Origin: Agapetus fuscipes
Lineage: Eukaryota; Arthropoda; Insecta; Trichoptera; Glossosomatidae
DNA: 64,000 nucleotides
Direction of reading: 5' to 3'
Assembly (NCBI GenBank): GCA_951799405.1
Contig: OX637339.1
Coordinates: 13,764,001-13,828,000, forward strand
The position numbers and the translations under genes are program-made. Below the pieces are notes generated by a model, which was not told the origin of the DNA, did not search any database, and saw only the letters and a list, made by a program, of their open reading frames with translations. Of this stretch, positions 9,381 to 20,170 are shown piece by piece; position 1 is the first letter of the stretch; each line of letters opens with the position of its first letter.

Positions 9381-9529
9381 ACTCCATATATGAATCTTAG
9401 TAACTAATACATACAGCAACTAAGATTATTGATTAATATATAGAATCACAGGAAGTCATTTTCTCATCAATACCATACATTTATCATGTTGAAAACATCC
9501 TCGATTTCCGTGTTTGGCTGAAATTTGTT

Positions 9530-9722
9530 CCTTGATTAAAAGGTCGGTGTGAGGCTGACCCCCATGCTGGTTCACTCTTGCCAATGCCACCCCTGTTTCA
9601 GGGAAGTTGCTGTCGACAGGAGTTGCAAGGTTTGTTTTTTTGTAAGTACAAATACAGCATGTGTAAGTGTGAGCTCAAACGTATGTCTGCCTTTGGCGTG
9701 CATTAAAAATCACCTTCAATGT
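9530..9722 (+). mobile_element. Family A element, shortened
   Basis: Starts CCTTGATTAAAAGGTCGG. It carries a small insertion (TGCTGTCGA) after the CAGGGAAG segment and ends before the usual CTTAG tail, running into a GATGAT microsatellite. Confidence 0.8.
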
Positions 9723-9729
9723 GGATGAT

Positions 9730-9945
9730 GATGATGATGAGTTGATGATTTCTTTATAGCGCCGTTTCGTAATGTAGTCACTCCAAGGGCGCTTGTGCAA
9801 GTGATGCCAGAAATTTGCTTGTCTTCAGTGCATTCCGGAACTTTTCATGGTCCTCTAGCTCTCTCATATGATGTGGCAGGTGGTTCCAGGCCAGAGGACT
9901 AGCAACTGCAAATGCACGCTCTCCAAACATTGTGTTAACTTTTCT
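9730..9945 (-). pseudogene. LINE C-terminal fragment (Jockey/CR1-like)
   Basis: The minus strand reads FAVASPLAWNHLPHHMREL, then FRNALKTSKFL and a stop. An aromatic-S-P-WN-LP segment followed by F-x-LKT is the usual end of Jockey, CR1 and related ORF2 proteins. A GATGAT repeat at about 9723-9740 is the likely 3' tail. Confidence 0.7.
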
Positions 9946-9963
9946 AATAATAATCCCAATAAT

Positions 9964-10200
9964 ATAATCTAAGTTGCAAGGATATATTCATTTAAAGCTC
10001 TCAGATGTAAGCCCACAAACCAACAAGTGTAGTTCGCGCTTACAAATGCTGAATGTGTACTTACAAATAAAATCCAAACCTCAAATGAACATAAGCCCCA
10101 CAACTTTTGCCGACCTTCCCTGAAACAGGGGTAACATTGGCAAAGTGAACCATTTTTTACAGTATGGGTGGTCAGCCTCATACCAACCTATAAGTCAAGG
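9964..10200 (-). mobile_element. Family A element
   Basis: Full-length. It is nearly identical to the copy at 56951-57173, including CTCTCAGATGTA and CACAAACCAACAAG, which sets these two apart as a subfamily. Confidence 0.85.
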
Positions 10201-10204
10201 AATC

Positions 10205-10525
10205 AAGGGGCAGTGAAGAAGAGCCTAGGCACGCTGACTCGTGTGTGTGATGTCTCTGGAATAGTGTCGAACAATCCTAGTGGAAGTATCTATCCATCTA
10301 TAATTCGATGCATTGAGTTATAATATAGAGTTGCTTCTAGTGTTGTATAGCTGTGATTGCCTGCGTGATGTTTGTGCGAAGATGTATGCTTGTGTCTATT
10401 GATGTAGTGTGCATAGTTTGGATGATTGGTTATTTGTGTTACTGTTGCTTATTATTTTTATTTTTTTATTGTTTATATGTACCAATTGTCTGTATTGCAC
10501 CTCTTAATAAATAAATAAATAAATA
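10205..10525 (+). repeat. Probable LINE 3' UTR
   Basis: Ends in AATAAATAAATAAATAAATA at about 10507-10525, which fits a LINE 3' tail on the plus strand. No coding part is attached, so the family is unknown. Confidence 0.4.
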
Positions 10526-10723
10526 GAGGAGTAGAAACTAGATGACGGCATTGATACATACTTTGGAGCACAGTTGTCCCCAGTCCTGTCAAAAACAAGG
10601 AATATGAATAAAAAATTACATTTAAATATATAAAAGAACAAAACCTTACAAAGAAATCTATACAAAAAAAGTCAGAAATTTCCTATGCAAAAAATGTAGC
10701 AAATTAATACACCAACATTAGAA

Positions 10724-10895
10724 ATCACCATTGCAGATTAGCCGCCACTTCTTCCTGTCCTTGCACACTTCTTTCATTTCATCCAGAGTCATAAACTTTT
10801 TCATGCAAGTCCTCCTTTTATTATGACTCTGGATATCCCATTCATTCGCTATTTCAGAAATTTGATCCATCCATACTTTTCTCGGTCTTCCTAAT
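10724..10895 (-). pseudogene. RTE-like LINE C-terminus
   Basis: Minus-strand GRPRKVWMDQISEIANEWD, NKRRTCMKKFMTLDEMKEV and KDRKKWRLICNGDF. It is closely similar to 5060-5231 but lacks the attached 3' UTR and family A. Confidence 0.75.
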
Positions 10896-11296
10896 TTAAT
10901 TAATCGGTTCTTCAATCTTTGATTTGGATCCGGTTTCAGCTGAGCGCAGGTATATCTTTGCATCATAGATTGTAGCTTCATACATGATAACTAGAACGGA
11001 CTCTACAATTCACACTCGCTCTTTTTCTGGCTGAATATGCCATTAAAGAGAGGGGAAAAGAGAGGGAAAAAGCGAATCAGTCCCGTCATGAAATATGTAG
11101 TCCCATTTGCAGTGAAGCGGACGACACTCTGTGAAATTACATGACATTTTTTACTCGCTTATGTACGTCACTTCTCAGTACGTGAGAAATATCTGTGTGT
11201 ATACGGACGCAACTAGAACTAACCTGTCCGTAGGAATATACAAGCTAAACGTTGTTGTATCCAGTATGACAAAATCGACAAATTCAAGAAACGATC
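10896..11296. other. No recognisable feature
   Basis: Mixed sequence with no supported gene or repeat. Confidence 0.3.
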
Positions 11297-11400
11297 TATA
11301 ATCTAAGTTGCAAAGATATATAAACACTTCGGTTTCGTATTTAATACATGTCCACAAGCAGATACGTGTACACATGCCGCATGTGAACTTCAAACATTAA
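11297..11400 (-). repeat. Family A 3' half
   Basis: Minus-strand 3' half only, from the palindrome region to CAACTTAGATTATAGA. Confidence 0.75.
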
Positions 11401-11427
11401 CATCCTATTCTCAAAATAACTATTGAT

Positions 11428-11925
11428 CTTAAGGGTGATCGAGAGGTCGGCGCGCCCAACTTTGATGACCAAAATGACCCATTTTGTAAGTGGTAAGGTA
11501 GTATTTTTTCTCCAGATTAAATTAACACATAAAATTAGGTATTTTTTCCCATAAAATACAAATTCAAAATAATTTTATTTACGGAGATACCTTAAATGGA
11601 GATTTCCAGTGTTCTTATGAATAAATCCTAATTTTTTTTTATTTCAAAACATTAACTTTGATTAGTTGTATTTTTTCTAGATGAAAATTATTTTTTTAAA
11701 CTTTTCATTGGTTCTTTATAATTATTTAAAAAGTACCCAAATTTTGCATATCTTCGTGTAGCTAAAATTGCATTTTAATTGTATATTTTCTTTTTAGGAT
11801 TTAAAGTGATATTTTTTATGTATTTAATGTAATTCTTATTTTATTTTTCCTCTTCCAATTTATATTTAATAATGGAAAAATAATGATTTTCATACTAAAC
11901 GCGATCCACCCTAGTGCGCCATTGT
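11428..11925 (+). repeat. Dispersed 0.5-kb repeat, copy 1
   Basis: Begins near AAGGGTGATCGAGAGGTCGG and runs through AACTTTGATGACCAAAATG and GAGATTTCCAGTGTTCTTAT to about 11925. An inverted partner lies at 30418-30917 with similarity over the whole length. No terminal repeats or open frame are seen, so the class is unknown. Confidence 0.7.
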
Positions 11926-12477
11926 GTCGGTTTTTTGAACTATTCAAACAATTATATTTCCGAGAGACAAAAATTCTGACACATTTTCGGTGTTCATATT
12001 TCCCCAGAAGCAAATATTTTTTTACGTTGTAACTCGGAGTTATCGTTTTGTAAAAATGCATCAAAATTCAGACGGCCACACGGCGCTGTTTAAAATCGTT
12101 TTATATTTTTTGTTTTCTCCGTGTTTGTTTTTAAACGTCCAATGTTATACTCGAGGCATGTACGTATTTTAGCGTGCGTAAGAATTAACGAACAAAATCA
12201 TTTTTTATACTCAACCACAGAGTTTTATTATAATATATAGAAATTGAGACGCTCGTGAGAGGTGCTGCTTTACATCCTGATACATTATTTGTATGCGCCG
12301 CGGCTCAGTTATAACGTTGACTTTCATACTTGGAGTTTAAATTCGCCTGCCCGCTTTCAATGCGGGTGTTAAGTCCAAAGTCTTCCAGAAGTTAAAAACA
12401 TTTTTTGTAAATTGTAAATATTAAGATTTTTTTTATCAAGATCGTTTATTTCTGAAATGTAATTTGTTGTGTACATT
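11926..12477. other. Unclassified sequence, ending in LINE 3' UTR-like DNA
   Basis: The final part, about 12450-12477 (GAAATGTAATTTGTTGTGTA), matches the LINE 3' UTR that precedes family A at 5305-5328 and 47718-47740. Confidence 0.4.
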
Positions 12478-12616
12478 TCTTGACTTATAGGTTGGTATGC
12501 GGCTGACCACCCATGCTGTATAAATTGGTTCTGCGTGTAAAACGTGTCTGCTTGTGAAAATGCATGTAATGTGAAACCCCAATGTGGCATATCTTTGCGA
12601 CTTAGATTAGATTAGA
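12478..12616 (+). mobile_element. Family A element, internally deleted
   Basis: Has the 5' end and the 3' end with its TTAGATTAGATTAGA tail, but lacks about 110 bp of the middle, from CACTTTGCC to the palindrome. Confidence 0.8.
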
Positions 12617-12637
12617 ACGTTATTTATTACATGCAAA

Positions 12638-12888
12638 CCTTGACTTATAGGTTGGTATGCGGCAGACCACACATACTGTAAAAAATGGTTCACTTTGCCA
12701 ATGTGACCCCTGTTCCAGAGAAGGTCGGCAAGTATTGCAAGGTTGATGTTCATTTGAGGTTTGGATTTTTAATTGTTAGTAAGCACTCAGCATTTGTATG
12801 TGCGAACTTTACAAGTGTTTGTTTGTGGGCATGCATTTGATATGAGTTTTTAATGTTTATATATCTTTGCACTATAGATTACAGATTA
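12638..12888 (+). mobile_element. Family A element
   Basis: Full-length, starting 22 bp after the tail of the previous copy. Belongs to the GGGCATGCATTTGATATG variant. Confidence 0.85.
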
Positions 12889-13761
12889 TTTTAGAACTTG
12901 CATACGTTTTTTACTGTATTTGAAGAAATTTGAAAGGCTCTATGGAAATTTGTATGTTCGGCTGTTAATATATAATATTTTTTTAAATATTGTTTTTTTA
13001 ACAACTTTGACAAGGCCGTACTGATTTGTATCTGTATGATAATCTCATATTCGTGTTTAGATTTTGTTTATGTCTTGCTTGAATTATGTCTTCATACTTT
13101 TAAAGTTTTTTTTGTAATAATTCCCATGAAGATTTTGAAAAATGGAGTAATAAATGGGCATCCGTATCCATCACTGAAACTATCGGATACTCGTTAATAA
13201 AAAAATCGTATCCGTATCTATCCAAAATAGATTAAAAAATATAATAAAAATGACATCTGTTACATCGTTTCATTATGATTTTCATTTTTCAGTGAATACA
13301 AAGCTTTAGTAATAATCACGTATACTTGTGTGACTGATAAAAAACTAAATGATAGCCTTGAAATATTGCCATCCAATCAATGTTCTTATTTGTAGGTATT
13401 TTATTTTAAAATTTTCTTAAAAATCTAATATCCGTGAGGAAACCCTTCAAAACTAGCGGATATCCGAAATAATACCGTTTCCATTCCCGACAAATTTGGA
13501 GACTGTGCAGAAATGTGAAACATTTTATAAAACGTTTATTATTAAGATACATTTTTTATTTTGTTCTTCGTTTGTCCTGCCTTCATAAGTATAACTAGAT
13601 ATGTTGTGGATATTATTTTACCCGTAATTGAAACTTTCAAGTATCCGAAATAAAAATTAAAACGTGTCCGCAACCGAAACAAAAGTTTCGGATAATGTCG
13701 GATAGGGGTGTAGACGGAGTTTAAATAAAACATGTTATTATACTGTGTAACAAATAAACAA
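12889..13761. other. AT-rich sequence with repeated GTATCCGTATC-like motifs
   Basis: No gene seen. Motifs such as GTATCCGTATCTATCC and GATATCCG recur at about 13160, 13210, 13455, 13640 and 13925. They suggest an old simple-sequence region, but no period is clear. Confidence 0.3.
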
Positions 13762-13887
13762 AACCTCACATGAACATAAACCTTGCAACTCCTGTCGCCT
13801 GTCCCTGAAACCAGGGTGGCATTGGCAAAAGTGAACCGATTTTTACAGCACGGAGGGTCAGCCTCATACCAATCTATCAGTCAAGGA
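13762..13887 (-). repeat. Family A 5' half
   Basis: Minus-strand 5' half ending at CAAGGA. Confidence 0.75.
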
Positions 13888-14073
13888 GATATCCTTTTGC
13901 CGAAATCGAAATGATATTATTGCAATATCCGTATCTGTATCCTTTATTTTACATCGATAGCATCTCTGTCATTCCACGTTTGTGTTTTTATTCATTCGTA
14001 GACAAATCAATAAATAAAATTTACACCACACAATCGTATTAAAATGAATCATTTTGTGCGTGATAACCACAAT

Positions 14074-14175
14074 CTACAATCTAAGTCGAAGAGTTATGTA
14101 TATCTACTCATTTCTTGTGAAAGCTGAGAAAGCCGTGCCTTGGGTGGTCAGCCTCATATCAACCTATAAGTCAAG
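14074..14175 (-). repeat. Family A remnant containing a D2-like segment
   Basis: The 3' tail and 5' end of family A flank CTCATTTCTTGTGAAAGCTG, a piece of the D2 body. It is a small composite. Confidence 0.6.
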
Positions 14176-14216
14176 ATAAAAAATGAAATATAAAAAGAAA
14201 AAATATTTTTTTGGCA

Positions 14217-14470
14217 TCTAATCTAATCTAATCTAAGCTGCAAAGATATATATCATTTAATATTTATATTAAATGCATTCCCACAAGCAGATATGTATAA
14301 TTTCGCGCTAACACATGCCGCATGTGGACCTACAATATAAAAACCCAATCTCAAATGAACATAAGCCTTGCAACTCTTGCCGTCCTTCCCTGAAACAGGG
14401 GTGACATTGGCAAAGTGAACCATTTTTTTACAGTATGGGTGGTCAGCCGCATAACAACCTATAAGTCAAG
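14217..14470 (-). mobile_element. Family A element
   Basis: Full-length, with four TAATC tail units at the plus-strand left end. It is very close to the copy at 6323-6574 over the interior. Confidence 0.85.
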
Positions 14471-15042
14471 GAACTATAAGCATACTAAAAGCATAATAAA
14501 GGAACTAAAGCCTATAAGGCATAATTTGTTTTAATACAATCGTTTGCTACCACTGAGACTTCCACATAGATAATTTTATAAAAAATACACGCCGCGTGTG
14601 ATACAGCGGGACAGACGAAACAGAATGTTTTTGTTATATTTAAAAAAAAGATCTGCACACACAACGTGTTTGTCTGTAAAACGCAAAAAAATGTTTAAGT
14701 TATTTTACAAATGTAAGATACTTGTGCAGAATATTTTCTTTCGTAATTGTACGTAATTGTCTTTCTGTGTCAGATTCGCAGCCGTTAATACTCAAACATA
14801 GCGTTTAAGCAAAAGTTTAAAAAACTTAAACGCTCGCTAAGAGCGTCAAGATAATTTACATTATTTTTTTGTGAAACGTAATGCTTGAGTTAAAACATAA
14901 AGTTATGTACTTCAGTAACGACATCTGGCCAGGGACAATCAAAGTTTTTTCGCTGTAAAATTAGGAAAATCACAAAAATACTTCCATAGAGGTTCTTTAG
15001 TCCCGATATTAATAATCTTCTTAAGCTCTCGTATACCCTTAA
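14471..15042. other. No gene; small inverted repeat
   Basis: AGCGTTTAAG at about 14800 and CTTAAACGCT at about 14825 form a short hairpin. Nothing else is recognised. Confidence 0.3.
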
Positions 15043-15312
15043 CCAACCCTCCAAAAAATTCTACTCGCTAGCTCGCAAATTGCGAGTGACTTTTGTTTGG
15101 TTGCAAGTGCGCTTTTCTTTATCTGAAAGTATCATTTTGCCAGTTAATAATACCATTGATAATATTCCCAGTTAAAATTAAACTGTGTAAAACCGATTCC
15201 CAGTGAAAATAAAAATAAAACTGAGGAACAGTTCACGGAGTTTTTTTTGACCCATGCGAGTTGCAATTACGAGTTGCGAGTTGGTCAATGGATGATTTTT
15301 GGAGGGTTGATC
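15043..15312. mobile_element. Probable TTAA-target MITE
   Basis: The left end CCAACCCTCCAAAAAATT and the right end (reverse complement GATCAACCCTCCAAAAAT) are inverted. TTAA flanks both sides (15039-15042 and 15313-15316). The two ends are offset by two bases, so the exact terminus is uncertain. TTAA fits piggyBac- or Kolobok-type targeting. The interior has repeated GCGAGTT motifs. Confidence 0.55.
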
Positions 15313-15349
15313 TTAACTGACCTTCCCTGAAACAGGGGTGATATATATA

Positions 15350-15680
15350 TATTAAGAAAGCCTATGCGGGAGACTCCCTAGATTCGAGAGACTCTATGGG
15401 TCTATGACACTTGTTATAGTGCCGCAGAGGTGTTTGTGATGTGGCAGTTGTCCATGTCCGATTGCAGGGTCGTAAGCTGCGCAGTGCTGTGGTGTGTGTG
15501 GCATTGCTTTGTTTTGAGACACAGAGAGGAAATGGCGATTGATATTGGATTTGAAAAGGGCAAGGTTAAATTGGGATGGAAACACAGATACCGGTAACTC
15601 ATTCCATAAGCGGGTAGTTTGGCAGAGGAATGAGTCGTGAAAACACCAAGTTCTCATAGTTTTGATATCGACTGCAAATG
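15350..15680 (-). pseudogene. LINE C-terminal fragment, family C
   Basis: The minus strand carries TTRLWNELPVSVFPSQFNL, LFKSNINRHFL, then a stop and a 3' UTR containing GACTCCCTAGATT. The R-WN-LP and LFK-N motifs identify the end of a CR1/Jockey-like ORF2. The 3' portion matches 57675-57845 and, weakly, 21172-21262. Confidence 0.75.
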
Positions 15681-15924
15681 GTTGAATATGAGCCGTTCTA
15701 CGGCAAGTTCTATTGGCAAGGTAAAAGATTTTTTACTGCATGTGTTTGTAAAAATTCAAAATGAAAAAAAAACTAAAAACTGTGACCAGGGAGGCCATAA
15801 AATAATACCCCGCGTTTTCGTACGGTGACATATTTCAACTGTCTACGTCAGAAAATGAATTCGGCGCGGGAGATTTCATTTCCGACAAAGCGGTGGCGAT
15901 CCAAGCGCGCCTAAATACTGCTGC

Positions 15925-16015
15925 ACGACCACTCGGTCACAGACAACCCGTTCCAAGACAGTTGGGTCATGGACAAATCGCGTCACAGACAACTTGGCTA
16001 CAGGTAACTCAATTC
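15925..16015. repeat. Foldback arm, left (locus 1)
   Basis: Short degenerate units such as CTCGGTCACAGACAAC and GGGTCATGGACAAATCG repeat about every 20-22 bp. The same sequence occurs in reverse complement at 16640-16855. Confidence 0.65.
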
Positions 16016-16087
16016 AGCAATTCCGTAACACGACTTTTCACAATGGTTTTTGAGAGAGAGGAAGTTCTCTCTATGATGGAGTTTTTT

Positions 16088-16283
16088 CCTTGACTAATAG
16101 GTTAATATGAGGTTGACCACCCATACTGTAAAAAAAGGTTCACTTTACCAAACTCAACCCTGTTTCAGGGAAGTTTTTAGTTGCAGAACTTATGTTCATT
16201 TGAAATTGGGTTTTTTTAATGTTGTAGGTCCGCATGCGGCACGCGAAAGCGCAAACATTTACGTTTTTACTTGTTAGAATACA
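16088..16283 (+). mobile_element. Family A element inside foldback structure 1
   Basis: Starts CCTTGACTAATAGG. A deletion removes the GTCGGCAAG segment, and the 3' end is lost where the LINE fragment begins. Confidence 0.8.
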
Positions 16284-16284
16284 A

Positions 16285-16610
16285 CGACCACTATGCTCTG
16301 CCCTCACTGCTGTCAACAAGGTCATAGTGCCCAAAAGAGCGAACACATCAAATTATGCAGACAGGAGCTTTGCGGTGGCCGGGCCGGTTGCCTGGAACAA
16401 TTTGCGTGAACAGTTCGCGCGAACCAGCCTACCACCACCTTTAGAAAGGGACTGAAGACACTACTTTTCTCCAGAAGCCATGGCGCCCTTGAGATGGTCC
16501 TGGACCATTTAATGGCGCCACAGGAAATAAATCATCTATCACCATCATCATCAGTAAGAAATCCAACTGATTCATCGTCAATTTGTAATATTTATACAAT
16601 GTAATATTTT
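16285..16610 (+). pseudogene. LINE C-terminal fragment with TCA tail
   Basis: The frame reads KRANTSNYADRSFAVAGPVA, then WNNL and, past a stop, a 3' region ending ATCACCATCATCATCAG. The RSFAVAGP-WN motif is the end of a Jockey/CR1-like ORF2. A second copy lies at 22098-22265 (-). Confidence 0.7.
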
Positions 16611-16639
16611 AATGAATAAATAAATTTGTGGGCCAATAT

Positions 16640-16855
16640 TGTGAGTGACCGGAATGTTGCCGAAAAGTTAAGTGGACGTACTGTCGTGCAACCGAATTGT
16701 CTGTGGCCGATGTGTTATGGCCGACAAGTTATCTGTGGCTGAGTTGTTTGTTCCGGAAAAGTCGTGTGGACGACTTGCCGTGTGGCCGATTTGTCAATGG
16801 ACGAGCTCTCTGTGGACGAGTTATTTCTGACCATATATTCGTGACACGCCTCAAC
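16640..16855. repeat. Foldback arm, right (locus 1)
   Basis: About ten degenerate units of the TGTGGCCGANTTGTC type, ending TTCGTGACACG. They are the reverse complement of the left arm's units. Confidence 0.65.
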
Positions 16856-17081
16856 ACAGAGGGTCTGTTTTAATTCCACACACCGGAGATGTGACCCGGC
16901 TGGCTTCGGAAAATGACGGCGGGAAGTGCCGTTCTTTTAAATTGATAACCATGAGGGTATTTTTCGTTTTTATTTTTTGTTGATTCAATTTTCGGTACAT
17001 TTAATTTCCGATATGCTCGAATATGATAAATTGTTCCAAAAATAAAAAAAATATATAATCTTGGTGATTTACTGTTTTTTG

Positions 17082-17141
17082 TTGGTATGAGGTTGACTAC
17101 TCTCATGAGAATATTCAGAGAAAGGCGGTAAGAGTTGCGGT
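17082..17141 (+). repeat. Short family A remnant
   Basis: TTGGTATGAGGTTGACTAC and a GGCGGTAAGAGTTGCGG segment only. Confidence 0.5.
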
Positions 17142-17437
17142 ATAAAAAACCCCATACATCTTTTCTAGCTTAGGTACATTAATTTTTAACCCATTCATGT
17201 TTTAAAACTACGTTAACTTTTATCAATGCCACTTCAGTTTATTGTTATGATTTGACATGGGTTATGTTAGTCGAACTTCAATTTATTTCTTTAATATTTT
17301 ACACAATATCGGTTAAACAGTACCGAGTACTTTTCTGGCTCTAACTATATCGACATCGCATCACATTGTTTCAAGCGTCCTGGCTCTCCGCAAAATCCCT
17401 GCTCGTATATATAGGTACGAAAGAGACGATTCTTGCG
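17142..17437. other. No recognisable feature
   Basis: AT-rich sequence without a supported gene. Confidence 0.3.
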
Positions 17438-17679
17438 TGTTCGAGATTATTCAATAGTAGATTGTACCAGAGCAGTCTACAATAATCTATTCCATCATTA
17501 TACTAGCTTGCAGAAGTCCGTCGTTCTGGAAGGTTCCAGCAAAATTGTCTTCTAGTAACTACTATATTTGGGAGTATAAAGGGCTGCAAGCGGCTTGCAG
17601 GAGTCAGTCTATATACGACGCTCTGCTTTTGAACAAAAAAGACATTGTGAGTGAACACCAACTGTGAAATAAATGTACA
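17438..17679 (+). mobile_element. LTR-like sequence, probably a solo LTR
   Basis: This 242-bp stretch begins TGTTCG and ends TGTACA. It is flanked by TTGCG (17433-17437) and TTGCT (17680-17684), a near-match five-base duplication. It contains a promoter (17524-17608) and an AATAAA at 17668-17673 in the order expected for U3, R and U5. No primer-binding site or internal coding region is seen next to it. A host promoter is the alternative reading. Confidence 0.5.
17524..17608 (+). promoter_or_regulatory. Heat-shock element, TATA box and initiator
   Basis: TTCTGGAAGGTTCC (17524-17537) is three alternating nGAAn units in perfect 2-base spacing, the binding pattern of heat-shock factor. TATAAAG lies at 17575-17581 and TCAGT at 17604-17608, with the A 31 bases from the TATA start, which is ideal core promoter geometry for arthropods. 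A 17-base palindrome, CTGCAAGCGGCTTGCAG, fills 17584-17600 between TATA and initiator. Confidence 0.6.
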
Positions 17680-17684
17680 TTGCT

Positions 17685-18246
17685 AAACCATAAATGTGAA
17701 TTGTTAAAAATAAATATAAATTGTTAAATAAATCTAAATGTAAAATGAATATCCTGTAAAGAAGACCATTTTTTTTTAATTTGAAGACTTTTTGAACCCT
17801 AAAAACACAACGATACTATAGATACGATGAAGACGACAAAACAACTGAAGAGAAACTATTAAATAATTTAAGTAGTTAGGACAACTACATTGTACCCAAC
17901 AATACAGCGGACTCTTTAAGACCTCATCAAGCTACGCTACAGTCTATGGAGCATTTTCCGGCGCAATAATCTACACAATATTGCATTCACTTATCGCTAG
18001 TTTCCCCCATACAACTAGAGCCTCCCTCACCCCTCAACCCAGGAGTACCAACATCACAGGGAGGGTAGTTAAACCTCTACCAAGTAGGCAACTAACTACC
18101 GAGAGCTTTCACTTGTTGCAGTTGATTTCGGCTTGGCCACACTGGGTTTAGAAATCAATAAGGCACTTTAGAGCAAGCAAGAGTTTTTTTTTCAGTCAAC
18201 GCTATTAAGGCTACTAAGCTACACTTAAAGTATAACTTCTAGTCGT
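17685..18246. other. Unclassified sequence downstream of the LTR-like promoter
   Basis: No long open frame. Pyrimidine-rich and GC-richer at 18005-18120, without recognisable motifs. Confidence 0.3.
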
Positions 18247-18446
18247 TTTTTTTAATAGATTTGTGAATGCGTATGCAACTCTAAAGAACCAATTGTGCCT
18301 GGCCAGACGTATTACACGTATTAACATAATTAATTAATATTTCATCATTTTAATATTTTGATTAATTATTAATTAACAATTACCCAATAACATCTATTAA
18401 ACCAGGGCCAAAGTTATTTTCGATACGACACGACACAGACGGGGTT
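18247..18446 (-). mobile_element. SINE T3, diverged
   Basis: On the minus strand: a GAACCCCG-like B-box region, CCTGGTTTAATAGATG, an AT-rich middle rich in TTAATTAA, then GTCTGGCCAGG and a short A/T tail. Confidence 0.65.
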
Positions 18447-18546
18447 CGAAATTGCGATTGTGTCGAAAACTTCTAAAGGCCAACCACTAACCCATGGTGG
18501 AATAATAATAATAATAATAAACAGTTTCAGAACAGTTCGCTGCCTT

Positions 18547-18783
18547 AGTTCTTGTTTATCGTATGCGGCATTGAGAAAATTTTACATGAGCAATGTTTGC
18601 ATGTGCACTGGACCAATGTGTCTAATGAAAACAATAAATTTATTTTAAAAATATTTAAAAGAACTCTCACATTATTGAGTTTTACGGTTTTTCTTAGCTC
18701 AGATTGTGTTGAATTTGATTCTTAAGACAACTGCATCAAAAAGTCATATTTGACAAGATTGGCGTATACGATAAACAAGAACT
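18547..18783. mobile_element. MITE-like inverted repeat element
   Basis: AGTTCTTGTTTATCGTATGC at the left and its inverse, GCGTATACGATAAACAAGAACT, at the right bound 237 bp with no gene. No target duplication could be assigned. Confidence 0.5.
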
Positions 18784-18857
18784 GGGGTCTGGAACTGAGT
18801 TGTCGATCAAAAATGTAAAAAAAACACTAAGTTCATCTTGAAGATTTGGTGTATATC

Positions 18858-18922
18858 CTTGAGCGCTTTGGATGTTATCAAACCACTATCAGGAGGACAA
18901 CATCTAAAGCGCTCGAGGAGAT
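18858..18922. repeat. Short inverted repeat
   Basis: Arms TGAGCGCTTTGGATGTT and AACATCTAAAGCGCTCGA, about 30 bp apart, form a 16-17 bp stem with one mismatch. Confidence 0.6.
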
Positions 18923-18948
18923 TAATCAACTAGTAAAGAACAACTAAA

Positions 18949-19178
18949 GGGGCCATTCTTAGACATTTTAGTCGCCCGTTGAGCCCATGATTTGACAAAC
19001 AAATGATTCATTTGTATGAACACTTATCAATCCGATATGGCCGCAAGTGAACAGCTGATTAGTTTTCATACAAATATTACCAAAATTCGGTAGGTGGCTA
19101 TGAAACTTTCAGCAAAGGCATCATTAGTTTGTCAAAGCGTGGGCTCAACGGGCGACTAAAATGTCTAAGAATAGCACC
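18949..19178. mobile_element. MITE with about 58-bp terminal inverted repeats
   Basis: Arms start GGGGCCATTCTTAGACATTT and GGTGCTATTCTTAGACATTT and stay similar through TTTGACAAACAAATGAT. The centre contains GATATGGCCGCAAG and AACAGCTGATT. No target duplication is certain. Confidence 0.75.
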
Positions 19179-19484
19179 GAAAGTGTTTAATTTTTACACC
19201 ATTAATTAAAAATGAATCTTCACAATGTCAATACACAAACCCTTCTACTTTTCAACAGTTGTCAATCATTAGCAAATCTACACCAAACCAAGGGGAGAAT
19301 GTGAAAGCGCCGCTATTCTCCGTACAATGTATGCGGCAGTGAGTGGCGACTATATATATGCAGCTTGTTGTGACTGGTGGCCGGAAACGCGGGCTTGCCT
19401 GAACTAACCATTTGCCTATCTGGAACTGCCGGTCAGACATGTGAGGCAAACCATGGAAATATACTTGTTTAGTTCAAAAAAATC

Positions 19485-19545
19485 GTGAAGACAAATGAAA
19501 TTCACCAACCGTTTATTCCTAGCCAGAAACTGGTATATTTTTTTA
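19485..19545 (-). repeat. SINE T3 tail fragment
   Basis: AAATTCACCAACC followed by CCAGAAACTGGTAT matches the T3 3' region. Confidence 0.5.
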
Positions 19546-19972
19546 TTTGTAGTAAAGACAAGTTTGGTTCCACCATGTGAGCTAGGAGAGAGGAGATTGA
19601 GTGTTGTTGGGTTACTTTAATTAGGCGTTTGAGCAAAACTGATCACAGGCAAATCTGCCAGAGCCGCAGACCATCAAGGAACAAGGATAAGAGTCTTGGA
19701 CTAATCAGAAAGGACTCATCTCACTCCCGAATGATATTTTTTTACTAGGCTCTCCGTGCTGAGCGCGCGCGACAGCTGAAGAGACAAGACACTTCTCTTC
19801 TCACTCGAGAATTAAAAATCACTGAACTTCACACATTATTATTGTTACATGATGAGTAGGTAAGTATGAACAGGGCAAATAAATGGCTACAGGAGTAAGG
19901 AATTTCATAGCCTGCGACCATAGACCAAAATAATATCTACCTACATCCGCTAAAACAATTTGTAACACTTAA
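19546..19972. other. No recognisable feature
   Basis: Mixed sequence. No gene or repeat assigned. Confidence 0.3.
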
Positions 19973-20072
19973 GCCAATGCCATCCCAGTTTCAAGGTCGT
20001 TCGGCAAGAGTTACAGGGTTTATGTTCATTTTAAATTTCGGTGTTTATGTAATAATTTCACATGCGGCATGA
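19973..20072 (+). repeat. Family A internal fragment
   Basis: GCCAATGCCATCCCAG to CACATGCGGCATGA. Confidence 0.7.
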
Positions 20073-20131
20073 TTTTTTTTTAAACAGACTGATATTTTTA
20101 CGAAACATTAGTGGAGAATATCCGTACTCTA

Positions 20132-20170
20132 GACGTTTCGTTTTACGCGACGTAGCCAACATCTTCAGGA
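20132..20170 (-). other. Structured motif (CTGAAGAT - stem - GAAACGTC)
   Basis: On the minus strand, TCCTGAAGATGTTGGC, a loop, then AAAACGAAACGTC. The stem is partly degenerate in this copy. The same architecture is clearer at 22947-22980, 38611-38645 and 62521-62560. Confidence 0.45.

Noticed and set aside
17524..17608. Proof of an hsp70 gene
   Set aside because: The promoter elements are convincing, but no Hsp coding sequence follows within the window and the LTR-like frame explains them at least as well.
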